From Vibrio mangrovi (GTDB taxonomy: Bacteria > Pseudomonadota > Gammaproteobacteria > Enterobacterales > Vibrionaceae), in contig NZ_AP024883.1 in NCBI RefSeq assembly GCF_024346955.1, forward strand, positions 2,294,001 through 2,358,000: DNA of 64,000 nt, written 5' to 3'. The notes under the pieces were generated by a model. That model did no database searches. It was not told the origin of the DNA and saw only the letters and a list, made by a program, of their open reading frames with translations. Position numbers and translations under genes: made by a program. Below are positions 27,891-35,639 of this stretch, piece after piece. Each line of letters starts with the position of its first letter. Position 1 is the first letter of the stretch.

Positions 27891-28760
27891 CTAGTCGTGA
27901 ATTTTAACGCCCAGACAGCCACGAACAAATTCCGGATTAAAGTGTTTAACTGCCGGACCAACGTAGCCTAAATCAAGTGAACTGATTTGCTCCATCTCTG
28001 CATCCGTTAGCGTGAAATCCCAAATCTTAAAGTTTTCTTCAATGCGTTCCTGATGAGTAGATTTTGGAATAACCGCGACACCACGTTGTAAGTTCCAGCG
28101 TAACATCACCTGAGCGATGCTCTTACCATGTGCAGCAGCAACCCCTTGCAGCACTTCATTTTCAAAAGGATCATATCTGCCGCCGGCCAATGGTGCCCAG
28201 GCTTGTGGCTGAACATTGTAATACTTCATGGTTTCTAATGCTTCTGGCTGAGCGAAGAATGGATGTAACTCAACCTGATTCACCATTGGCTTAATTGTCA
28301 CGGTTTCACAGAAATTCGCTAATACGTGAGCGTAGAAGTTAGAAACACCAATCGCTTTTAATTTCCCTTCTGTATAAGCATCTTCCATCGCACGCCAGGC
28401 ACTAAAGTAGTCTTTCATTGCCTGATGCAACAAGTAGAGATCCAGATACTCCAGACCCGTTTTTTTCAGTGATGCATCAATAGCAGCTTTAGCCGAATCA
28501 TAGTCAGCCATATCCTGTACCCACAATTTTGAGGTAATAAACAATTCCTCACGAGTACAGATACCTTCTGCGATTGCTTCACGTACAGCATCGCCCACTG
28601 CATCTTCATTACCATAAACCGCAGCGGTATCAATCAGGCGGTAGCCAGCACGAATCGCACCAAGTATTGACTGTTTACATTCTTCTTTATCTGTGACCTG
28701 AAAAACACCAAAACCAGCCATCGGCATCTTCAGGTTATTACTTAATACTGTGTATTCCAT
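27891..28760 (-). CDS. aldo/keto reductase
   Basis: The 289-residue TIM-barrel NADPH-dependent reductase has the complete catalytic set: Asp in DTAAVYGNE with its Tyr, Lys in ITSKLW and His in YLLHQ. The cofactor-binding end is also present (VIPKSTHQERIEENF). It resembles 2,5-diketo-D-gluconate reductase-type enzymes that reduce aldehydes such as methylglyoxal. It is monocistronic, and the upstream 360 bp hold no obvious regulator gene. Confidence 0.9.
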   Translation of the reverse strand: MEYTVLSNNLKMPMAGFGVFQVTDKEECKQSILGAIRAGYRLIDTAAVYGNEDAVGDAVREAIAEGICTREELFITSKLWVQDMADYDSAKAAIDASLKKTGLEYLDLYLLHQAMKDYFSAWRAMEDAYTEGKLKAIGVSNFYAHVLANFCETVTIKPMVNQVELHPFFAQPEALETMKYYNVQPQAWAPLAGGRYDPFENEVLQGVAAAHGKSIAQVMLRWNLQRGVAVIPKSTHQERIEENFKIWDFTLTDAEMEQISSLDLGYVGPAVKHFNPEFVRGCLGVKIHD

Positions 28761-29121
28761 AGTAGAATCTCTCCATTGTGAGTGGATTTAATATCGATGA
28801 AAACGCTCAAATACATGCAATATCATTGTCATTGGTCAACTCATCCCGAACAGTCAGATCTACTTTCGGCAAACGGAATGCAACAGATTATCTTGTGCTT
28901 GTAAGCCATTGTTAGTACTTTTGTAACCATATGATTACCGAAGGAGACTGACGGACGAATAACCGAGGGAGTTTGTTGCTCCAGCATAGCAGTCTCCGTA
29001 CAGGATACTCAATCAGTAATTTTGCAGACAGTAACTAAACTGATTCGAAAAAACGACTATTTCAGGAAAAAATCGATAAAGCCTTCGCAATTTATGCTGG
29101 CTTATTTTGCATATATCAGAT
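28761..29121. other. intergenic region between aldo/keto reductase and 4.5S RNA genes
   Basis: About 360 bases. I see no convincing ORF with a ribosome-binding site and no strong hairpin. It presumably carries the aldo/keto reductase promoter at its left end. Confidence 0.5.
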
Positions 29122-29229
29122 GGGTGGAAGCCCCAGCCACATCCCGGCACACACGTCATCCGCTGTGGCTGCTACCTTCCGGTCCTGACCAGGTTCACGA
29201 ACTAGTGTTGCGGGAGGACCAGGGCCTCC
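29122..29229 (-). ncRNA. ffs: 4.5S RNA (signal recognition particle RNA)
   Basis: Read on the minus strand, the sequence contains CTCCCGCAAC, CCTGGTCAGGACCGGAAGG, the tetraloop and symmetric-loop region GTAGCAGCCACAGCGGATGA, and GTGTGCCGGGATGTGGCTGG. These match E. coli 4.5S RNA from memory. The ends pair (GGAGGCCCTGG with CTGGGGCTTCC), giving the expected single long hairpin of about 108 nt. It binds Ffh for cotranslational targeting. Exact ends are estimated within a few bases. It lies beside atl and ybaY as in Escherichia. Confidence 0.93.
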
Positions 29230-29499
29230 ATTGATAAGGGCTTCATAGGGTGAAAACCTGAAGCGGGGGTGATTATCAGGTATTGATATCACCATTGCAA
29301 GTCTATTTCTGATAAAAATCAGAAGACTCCGGCTGAATGCACAGGGATTAACCAGATGACGCCGAAACATGGTATCTAAAATTGTTGTTACCGACTTCCA
29401 ATACCTGACAGAAATACCATTTCATCATAAACTGTTTCTTTCCCGCCCGAATAACGGAATGACGAAATAACAGAGCAGTTTTCAGGTTGATAAATTCAT

Positions 29500-29823
29500 A
29501 TGACCCAATCCCATGATAAAAAACAGTTTTTAGCGCAGATTTTTACTGTGATTCATCAGATCCCGGCCGGAAAAGTCAGCACCTATGGTGATATTGCCAG
29601 AATGGCCGGATATCCGGGTTATGCCCGTCATGTCGGCAAAGCACTCAGTCAGCTTCCCAGAAATACAACACTTCCCTGGTTCAGGGTTATTAACAGCAAA
29701 GGGGAAATATCGCTATCCGGCCCGGACTTTGACAGACAGCGTTCACATCTGGTTGCCGATGGAATACAGATGAGCATCACCGGAAAAATTTCACTGCGTC
29801 GTTATCGCTGGATTCCGGACTAA
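29500..29823 (+). CDS. atl: alkyltransferase-like (ATL) DNA repair protein
   Basis: The 107-residue MGMT-like protein has the helix-turn-helix region IPAGKVSTYGDIARMAGYPGYARHVGKAL. The active-site position reads LPWFRVIN, so the PCHR cysteine of O6-alkylguanine transferases is Trp, as in ATL/YbaZ proteins (usually PWHR; here PWFR). ATLs bind bulky O6-alkylguanine and hand it to nucleotide excision repair without transferring the alkyl group. Position beside ffs, ybaY and tesB supports orthology with E. coli ybaZ. Confidence 0.92.
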   Translation: MTQSHDKKQFLAQIFTVIHQIPAGKVSTYGDIARMAGYPGYARHVGKALSQLPRNTTLPWFRVINSKGEISLSGPDFDRQRSHLVADGIQMSITGKISLRRYRWIPD

Positions 29824-29824
29824 A

Positions 29825-30247
29825 TCATAACGCGGCTGTCGCCGGAACCATCCGGATTTGATCATCATATACCCGTGGCTGAGCAATGAGTTCCGACGCT
29901 GCACCAGCTCCCCAATACAGAATATCTCCGTGATCAAGAACCACAGCCTGAATCCGATAAAGATGGCCGTCCTGAATTTTTGACTGGAAATAAGACAGTT
30001 GAAAATTGAGCGGCAACGATAAATCATCCGCATAAAACTGATATTTTGCAATCACCCGGTTTTGTTGAGACTGATCATTAAGCGTCACAACCACAAAAGC
30101 ATTCTTCGGTAATTGATACGCTCCGGTAAGCGATCCCGACATATTCTCTATCTCATTAACCGGTTGAGATTGAGCCATCACTTCACCACTGCCGAAAAAA
30201 ACACCGAGTACAACAAGAAAAATACGCCATTGATTCTTATAATTCAT
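29825..30247 (-). CDS. ybaY: YbaY-family exported protein
   Basis: The ATG at 30247 gives a 140-residue protein with a signal peptide (about 1-26, GEVMAQS) and a YbaY/type III secretion pilotin-like domain: GSLTGAYQLPKNAFVVVTLND, LPLNFQLSYFQSKI and YRIQAVVLDHGDILYWG. The E. coli protein is a lipoprotein, but here no lipobox cysteine follows the signal, so it is probably soluble and periplasmic. Upstream in-frame residues are rejected because they run into the tesB promoter region. Synteny with tesB and ffs supports the name. Confidence 0.8.
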   Translation of the reverse strand: MNYKNQWRIFLVVLGVFFGSGEVMAQSQPVNEIENMSGSLTGAYQLPKNAFVVVTLNDQSQQNRVIAKYQFYADDLSLPLNFQLSYFQSKIQDGHLYRIQAVVLDHGDILYWGAGAASELIAQPRVYDDQIRMVPATAAL

Positions 30248-30374
30248 GAATATAATTTTATCTGTTCTGGATTTCAGACGGACAATTATAAAGATAATCA
30301 TCAATAGAACAAAACTTGATTTTTTATTCCCGACAACGTCTGATATGGGAATAGAAACGAAATAGTGAGGCAGT

Positions 30375-31250
30375 ATGAGCGACGCTCTCGACAATTTACT
30401 CGAACTTTTAAAATTAGAAAAACTGGAGGAAGGACTCTACCGGGGAGACAGTGAACATCTTGGCTTACCACAGGTTTATGGTGGTCAGGTCATTGGTCAG
30501 GCACTGTCAGCATCACGATATACGGTTGATCCGGAACGGACTGTTCACTCATTCCACAGTTATTTTCTTTATCCGGGGGATCCGGAGAAACCTATCATCT
30601 ACGATGTGGAAAATTTAAGAGACGGACGTAGTTTCAGTACCCGCCGGGTGAAGGCAGTCCAGAATGGTCGCCCGATTTTTTACCTGACAGCCTCATACCA
30701 CGGAGAAGCCTCCGGGTTCGAACATCAGAATACAATGCCAGAAATTCCCGGACCGGAAAATTATGCTTCAGAATCAGAGCTGATGGCACAGATTGCTCAC
30801 CTCGTTCCGGAATCGGTGAGAAAAATGTTCTGCCGGGATAAACCGATCGAAATTCGTCCGGTACATGTCGTTAATCCATTCAAGCCGGAAAAACTCGAAG
30901 CCAAGCAATATCTGTGGATCCGGGCGAATGGGAAGTTACCCAATGATCAGTTAATACATCAGTATCTGCTTGGTTATGCCTCAGACTGGGGATTTCTGAT
31001 CACTGCATTGCAGCCACACGGTGTCACTCTGATGACTCCGGGGTTTCAGGTAGCAACGATTGATCACTCAATCTGGTTTCATCGCCCATTCAATATGGAT
31101 GAGTGGCTGCTTTTTGCCATTGAGAGCCCGAGTACCGGAAATGGCCGTGGGCTGGTCCGGGGTGAAATCTACAATCAACAGGGTGTTCTGGTTGCCAGTG
31201 CTATGCAAGAAGGTGTGATGCGTTATACCGAGCAGTCGGATGAAAAATAG
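30375..31250 (+). CDS. tesB: acyl-CoA thioesterase II
   Basis: The 291-residue double-hotdog thioesterase has the TesB N-terminus (LDNLLELLKLEKLEEGLYRG), GLPQVYGGQVIGQALSAS, VHSFHSYFLYPGD and the catalytic region GYASDWGFLITAL with the expected Asp. It hydrolyses medium- and long-chain acyl-CoA. It is divergent from ybaY as in Escherichia. A GTGAGGC ribosome-binding site precedes the ATG. Confidence 0.94.
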   Translation: MSDALDNLLELLKLEKLEEGLYRGDSEHLGLPQVYGGQVIGQALSASRYTVDPERTVHSFHSYFLYPGDPEKPIIYDVENLRDGRSFSTRRVKAVQNGRPIFYLTASYHGEASGFEHQNTMPEIPGPENYASESELMAQIAHLVPESVRKMFCRDKPIEIRPVHVVNPFKPEKLEAKQYLWIRANGKLPNDQLIHQYLLGYASDWGFLITALQPHGVTLMTPGFQVATIDHSIWFHRPFNMDEWLLFAIESPSTGNGRGLVRGEIYNQQGVLVASAMQEGVMRYTEQSDEK

Positions 31251-31424
31251 AACATAAACCCTTTACTTTCCCCTTGGGGTAAGCTTTATGATACCTGTGT
31301 GGTGAGAGATGATCGGCATGAATGTGGTGTAATCAACCGCTCAGGTATCAGTATACCTACAGGCTTGTCCCGCAGTTTGTGTCTGGCAACTCATCAGATT
31401 GGTATAAAAGTTCTGGAGGTTCAT

Positions 31425-31538
31425 ATGGGATGTTGTAATACCCCCCCGCCAGGAGGGACAAAAGAAGTGGGCCCACTGCTTAAGCTGGTGGGAATTCTGT
31501 TTGTCGCAATCGTGCTGATTGCCTGGGTATTCGGTTAA
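31425..31538 (+). CDS. small single-span membrane protein (37 aa)
   Basis: An optimal CTGGAGGTTCAT leader precedes the ATG. The peptide starts MGCCNTPPPGGTKEVGPLL and ends in one hydrophobic helix (LVGILFVAIVLIAWVFG). The twin cysteine near the start could bind metal or carry lipid. The longer upstream frame lacks a ribosome-binding site. It lies downstream of tesB and before a terminator. It has the look of a conserved small protein; I do not know its function. Confidence 0.6.
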   Translation: MGCCNTPPPGGTKEVGPLLKLVGILFVAIVLIAWVFG

Positions 31539-31559
31539 CCGAATTCTGGCCCAACAACA

Positions 31560-31597
31560 ATGGCCTGTCTGAATTCCCTTCTCAGACGGGCCATTTC
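31560..31597. terminator. terminator between convergent small protein and decR genes
   Basis: The stem AATGGCC-t-GTCTGA / TCAGAC-g-GGCCATT with a nine-base loop is flanked by A/T tracts and can act in both directions. Confidence 0.7.
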
Positions 31598-31605
31598 ATA
31601 CTCGT

Positions 31606-32064
31606 TTACAACGGTAACTCGGTTGTATATTTCAGTGACTCCATTGCAAATGTAGAGGTCACATCACTCAACCCTTCCACACGATTAACCAGTTGCTTGT
31701 AAAACTCGTCAAAGTTACGCATGTCCCGGACCACAACCTTCATCATATAGTCATATTCCCCTGCCATACGATAGAATTCCATGACTTCCGGAAACTCTGA
31801 TGCCACTTCAACAAACCGGGCATACCACTCATGGGAGTGATTGCTGGTCTTCAGCATGACATACGCGGTGAAACTCAGTCCCAGTTTTTCCGGATCCAGC
31901 AACGCCACCCGTTTCTGGATGACACCACTCTCTTCCAGTTTTTTCAGCCGTTTCCAGCATGGAGTCGTCGTCAGGTGAACCGCATCAGCCAGCTCATTCA
32001 GCGATAGTTCCGCATTCTGTTGCAACAAGCGCAGCAACTGTTTATCGGTTTTATCCAGCGTCAT
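31606..32064 (-). CDS. decR: Lrp/AsnC-family regulator, DecR-like
   Basis: From the ATG at 32064 the protein has 152 residues: an N-terminal helix-turn-helix (LSLNELADAVHLTTTPCWKRLKKLEESGVI) and a RAM effector domain (FYRMAGEYDYMMKVVVRDM). From memory it is close to E. coli DecR (YbaO) along its length, including LTTTPCWKRL and GLSDVTSTFAMES. E. coli DecR activates cysteine-detoxification genes on excess cysteine. The divergent neighbour here is a cysteine desulfhydrase-like enzyme, matching that role. A TTG-initiated extension is less likely. Confidence 0.87.
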   Translation of the reverse strand: MTLDKTDKQLLRLLQQNAELSLNELADAVHLTTTPCWKRLKKLEESGVIQKRVALLDPEKLGLSFTAYVMLKTSNHSHEWYARFVEVASEFPEVMEFYRMAGEYDYMMKVVVRDMRNFDEFYKQLVNRVEGLSDVTSTFAMESLKYTTELPL

Positions 32065-32084
32065 ACTACAAACCCTCGCCTGAA

Positions 32085-32099
32085 GAGAAAAATTTTCTC
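32085..32099. promoter_or_regulatory. candidate DecR operator
   Basis: The perfect palindrome GAGAAAA-A-TTTTCTC lies 20 bases upstream of decR in the 124-bp divergent gap. AT-centred dyads of this kind are typical Lrp-family sites. Confidence 0.45.
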
Positions 32100-32188
32100 C
32101 AATATAAGATTTCAACGGTAAAAAAGGAAAGCCTTTTCTCCGGATATACGGTTATTTTTATCCTATTCGTTACATAGGAAATGTTCAC

Positions 32189-33316
32189 ATGCTCAGAGAT
32201 CATCACTGGATTAAACAAGCCATTCACAAAATCATGGCTGAGGAAGAACATCATCAGGAAACACCACTCATCAAGCTGTCAGTTCCCGGCTTGCAGACAA
32301 TCGATATCTACCTCAAAGATGAAAGTCAACATCCGACGGGGTCGCTGAAACATCGTCTGGCCCGTTCGCTGTTTCTGTATGCATTAACCAACGGCCTGAT
32401 TGGACCGGATACACCGATTATTGAATCATCTTCCGGCAGTACAGCCGTATCTGAAGCCTATTTTGCCCAAATGCTCGGTCTGCCTTTTTATGCAGTTATG
32501 CCCAGAACAACAGCCCGTAAAAAAGTAGAACTGATCGAACAGTATGGTGGCCAGGCACACTTTGTAGAACATTCCGGTGATATCTACCCTGTCGCCCGTC
32601 AGCTCGCAGAAAAGCTGAACGGACATTACATGGATCAGTTTACCTATGCGGAACGTGCTTCCGACTGGCGTGGCACGGATAACATCGCCCATGCGATCTT
32701 TGAGCAGATGAAACATGAACGTTATCCGGTTCCCCGCTGGCTGATCATGTCAGCCGGAACCGGCGGCACTTCAGCCACACTGGGGCGCCATATCCACTAC
32801 CGCCAGTATCCGACCCAGTTGTGTGTTGCTGATTGTGAAAACTCCGTCTTTTACGATGCTTTCTGTCACAATGATTTTCTTCTGACCCACCAGCAAAGTA
32901 GCCGTATTGAAGGGATCGGCCGTCCCAGAGTCGAACCCAGCTTCATTCCAGGTGTGATTGATACCATGATAATGATTCCTGATGCGGCCAGCGTGGCTGC
33001 AATTTACTGGCTGGAGCAGAAAACCGGACGCAAAGCCGGTCCGTCGACAGGAACCAATCTGTACGCAACGCTGAAATTAGCCCGGCAAATGCAGGAAAAT
33101 GGAGAATCCGGTGCTCTGGTAACCGTATGGTGTGATGACGGTGAACGCTATCTGGATTGTTACTACAACCCAGACTGGGTGGACAAACATATCGGTTCCG
33201 TCGAACCTTATCTTGCTCAACTGGATTCATTTGATCTAACCGGGAATTTTTCCGATGATTTGCAATCAAATATGACGGTCCTGTCTGAATTGCCGACGGG
33301 TGAAGTCATCTCCTGA
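32189..33316 (+). CDS. PLP-dependent cysteine synthase-like enzyme (cysteine desulfhydrase type)
   Basis: The 375-residue fold-type II PLP enzyme has the Schiff-base lysine in PTGSLKHR (Lys54), the substrate loop ESSSGSTAVSEAYFAQ, the PLP-phosphate loop SAGTGGTSATLGRH and C-terminal GPSTGTN. It resembles the group containing Cds1-type cysteine desulfhydrases more than CysK, which has a different asparagine loop. Divergence from DecR suggests it degrades excess cysteine to sulfide, pyruvate and ammonia; that is inference. TAGGAAAT precedes the ATG. Confidence 0.85.
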   Translation: MLRDHHWIKQAIHKIMAEEEHHQETPLIKLSVPGLQTIDIYLKDESQHPTGSLKHRLARSLFLYALTNGLIGPDTPIIESSSGSTAVSEAYFAQMLGLPFYAVMPRTTARKKVELIEQYGGQAHFVEHSGDIYPVARQLAEKLNGHYMDQFTYAERASDWRGTDNIAHAIFEQMKHERYPVPRWLIMSAGTGGTSATLGRHIHYRQYPTQLCVADCENSVFYDAFCHNDFLLTHQQSSRIEGIGRPRVEPSFIPGVIDTMIMIPDAASVAAIYWLEQKTGRKAGPSTGTNLYATLKLARQMQENGESGALVTVWCDDGERYLDCYYNPDWVDKHIGSVEPYLAQLDSFDLTGNFSDDLQSNMTVLSELPTGEVIS

Positions 33317-33336
33317 TTCATCAACTCAAGGAAACC

Positions 33337-33909
33337 ATGATGCTGGCATTGAATCCCCATGAAACTGCATTGATTCTGATTGACTTACAAAATGGAATAC
33401 TGGCACCACAACGATATCCGTATAGCTCAGATGAAATACTGGAGCGGTGCAAAATCTTGGCTGAGCACTTCCGCCAACACGGCGCCACCGTTGTCGGTGT
33501 CAATGTTGGCTGGTCTGCCGATCAGCAGGATTTTCCTCCCGGTATTGTCGATACCCCCACACCAAAACCAGCTCTGGAAGAGATGGAACACTGGATGACT
33601 CTGGCTGAGGGTGTTGTTCAGCCTGGTGATATATTGATCACTAAACGCCAGTGGGGAGCATTTACCGGGACAGAACTGGATATGCAGTTACGCAGACGCA
33701 ATATCCGCAATCTGGTTGTAGCCGGTATCGCAACAAATATGGGTGTGGAATCAACACTGCGGCATGGCTGGGAGCTGGGCTATCATATGCTCACGATTGA
33801 AAATGCCTGTTCTTCATTTTCATCAGAGCTACACCAGATGGCCTTTCAAACGATCTTCCCCCGACTGGCTCAGGTTCTTCCAAACGGTGATGCACTGAGT
33901 TTTCGATAG
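33337..33909 (+). CDS. isochorismatase-like hydrolase, YecD-type
   Basis: The 190-residue protein has Asp16 in ILIDLQNG, the Lys in ITKRQWGAFTGTELD and the loop GIATNMGVESTLRHGWELG. The usual nucleophilic Cys of cysteine hydrolases is Gly here, exactly as in E. coli YecD and in true isochorismatases, so it is not a cysteine hydrolase. It starts 20 bases after the PLP enzyme gene, suggesting one operon. AAGGAAACC precedes the ATG pair; either first or second Met could start. Confidence 0.85.
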   Translation: MMLALNPHETALILIDLQNGILAPQRYPYSSDEILERCKILAEHFRQHGATVVGVNVGWSADQQDFPPGIVDTPTPKPALEEMEHWMTLAEGVVQPGDILITKRQWGAFTGTELDMQLRRRNIRNLVVAGIATNMGVESTLRHGWELGYHMLTIENACSSFSSELHQMAFQTIFPRLAQVLPNGDALSFR

Positions 33910-33942
33910 TTCACATCGAGCAATCTATGCCGGATAAATACA

Positions 33943-33971
33943 AAAATGCCTCCGCAAGTGGGAGGCATTTT
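33943..33971. terminator. bidirectional terminator
   Basis: An eleven-base-pair perfect stem (AAAATGCCTCC / GGAGGCATTTT) with a seven-base loop lies between the convergent isochorismatase-like and Tim44-like genes. Confidence 0.8.
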
Positions 33972-33986
33972 CCTGCAAAACAACGA

Positions 33987-34850
33987 TTACCCCTGAATAC
34001 CGACAATCAGCCAGGGAGCACCGGGAACCGTCAGATCCCGCTCAAGATGCCAGATGTCCGTGATCTCTTCCTCAATACCTTCAACCGGATCCCGGTAACG
34101 TCCGGAAAACTGTAAACTCAATTGTGCCCGGTTGGCATCGTAATCAGCACGCACAAACTCAGCATCAACATACATCACATCAGTATGTTGCTCACCGGTA
34201 AGCTTTTCCCGTTCTGCCTTCAGGTCTTCAAACAGACTTGCTGACACATACTCACGAATGGTTTCCAGTTCATTGTGGTTCCAGGCACCCTGCAAAATAC
34301 GATAGTGTTCACGGGCACCATCAATAAATGCTGTCCGGTCAAACTCCGGCGGGTAACGGTGCGGTACATCACTAGCGGCACCGGTTCCAAAGCCACTGCC
34401 TCCGACCGGATTTTCAGGCTGTTCGAAGTTATGAACATGCGACTGACGATGTGTAGTGCTGCCAAATGCCGGTTGCTGTTGATTCATACTTCCCTGCTTT
34501 GCCGCCAGAACGCCACGTAACATTCTGATAATGAAGTAGGCAACCAGCCCGATAATCAGAATATCCATGAACTGGATACCTTCAAAAGCACCACCGAAGA
34601 ATGCAGCCAGCAAACCACCGGCCAGTAAGCCGCCCATCAGTCCGCCCAGTAATCCTCTCCGGCCCGTATTCTGAGTCTGAGCGGCTTTTCCGTTCAGAGT
34701 ATTGGTATTACTGTACTGCTGTTTCGGCGCCGGTGCTGTTTTAAACGTGCTGCCGAAAGAACGGCCGCCACCGAATTTTTTAGCATCGGCAACGGGAACA
34801 ACCGCGACCGAAACAAGCAACAGGGTGATTAAAGATAAAAAGCGTTTCAT
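33987..34850 (-). CDS. Tim44-like domain exported/membrane protein
   Basis: The 287-residue protein has a signal peptide (about 1-23, ADAKK). A glycine-rich stretch with GGGRSFGSTF follows, then a long hydrophobic glycine-rich region (about 65-112; LLGGLMGGLLAGGLLAAFFGGAF, FMDILIIGLVAYFIIRML). A C-terminal Tim44-like domain covers about 170-285 (FIDGAREHYRILQGAWNHNELETI, DIWHLERDLTVPGAPWLIVGIQ). Bacterial members are common and poorly understood; they may bind membranes. No operon partner is seen. Confidence 0.87.
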   Translation of the reverse strand: MKRFLSLITLLLVSVAVVPVADAKKFGGGRSFGSTFKTAPAPKQQYSNTNTLNGKAAQTQNTGRRGLLGGLMGGLLAGGLLAAFFGGAFEGIQFMDILIIGLVAYFIIRMLRGVLAAKQGSMNQQQPAFGSTTHRQSHVHNFEQPENPVGGSGFGTGAASDVPHRYPPEFDRTAFIDGAREHYRILQGAWNHNELETIREYVSASLFEDLKAEREKLTGEQHTDVMYVDAEFVRADYDANRAQLSLQFSGRYRDPVEGIEEEITDIWHLERDLTVPGAPWLIVGIQG

Positions 34851-34990
34851 GTCTATCCTTCATTTTTGTCAGAAGAGTTCAGGCGTATCATAGTTGTTCA
34901 GCCACAACAAAGAAATACTTCGTACAAACAAACATGTATCAGAATATTGCAGGCTTTGATTGACGCTGGGGAAAGGGAACAATACTATAT

Positions 34991-35003
34991 TGAACGTTGT
35001 TCA
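34991..35003. promoter_or_regulatory. candidate TetR-type operator
   Basis: The 13-bp palindrome TGAAC-GTT-GTTCA is centred 23 bases before the TetR-family start codon, a typical autorepression position. Confidence 0.5.
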
Positions 35004-35019
35004 TTAACGATTGTAAACC

Positions 35020-35610
35020 ATGGCCAGAAGAAACGATCACACCCGGGAAGAACTCATCCAACTGACACTGGAACATGTCAAAAATTTTCTCACCGATCAC
35101 TCCTATCACGAGTTGAGCCTGCGTAAGATTGCCGCCATGATTGGCTATGTCCCCAGTACGTTAGTCAATATATTCGGTAGCTATAATCTGCTACTACTAC
35201 ATGCCGTCGCCCAGACACTGGATGAACTGACCGAAGAAGCGCGGAAAGCCGTCAGCCAAAGCCAGAATCATCGGGATGCTTTGTTTCAGCTTGCTTACTG
35301 CTATCACGATTTTGCCCGGCAGCATACTTTCCGCTGGCAACTGATTTTCGAGCATAATATGAATGGTGAAACCCTGCCCGAATGGCAGACACAAAGAATC
35401 GCCCATATGACTGATATGCTGGAAAGCCTGCTACAACAGTTGGCTCCACAACGTTCGGCAGATGAAATTCTGAAAGCCAGCCGGGTATTATGGGCTGGTG
35501 TTCACGGTATCACGTTACTGAGTGTCGATGATAAGTTCTTTGCTTCATCCCCGGTTGACGGCAATGTGTTGATTACCGATTTACTGACGCATTATCTGGA
35601 AGCCTGGTAG
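35020..35610 (+). CDS. TetR-family regulator with WHG-type C-terminal domain
   Basis: The 196-residue protein has an N-terminal TetR helix-turn-helix (about 8-55; LSLRKIAAMIGYVPSTLVNIFGSYNLLLLHAV). A C-terminal domain with WAGVHGITLLSVDDKFF is the WHG signature. It sits 29 bases before the MFS-acyltransferase gene, so cotranscription and control of phospholipid turnover are plausible. A short palindrome overlaps its promoter region. Confidence 0.88.
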   Translation: MARRNDHTREELIQLTLEHVKNFLTDHSYHELSLRKIAAMIGYVPSTLVNIFGSYNLLLLHAVAQTLDELTEEARKAVSQSQNHRDALFQLAYCYHDFARQHTFRWQLIFEHNMNGETLPEWQTQRIAHMTDMLESLLQQLAPQRSADEILKASRVLWAGVHGITLLSVDDKFFASSPVDGNVLITDLLTHYLEAW

Positions 35611-35639
35611 AAACCTGCCGGGTCAACAAAGGACCTTCC

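Noticed and set aside
33337..33909. Loss of the catalytic Cys in the isochorismatase-like protein as a novelty
   Set aside because: The same Gly is present in E. coli YecD and true isochorismatases, so it is a known subgroup feature.
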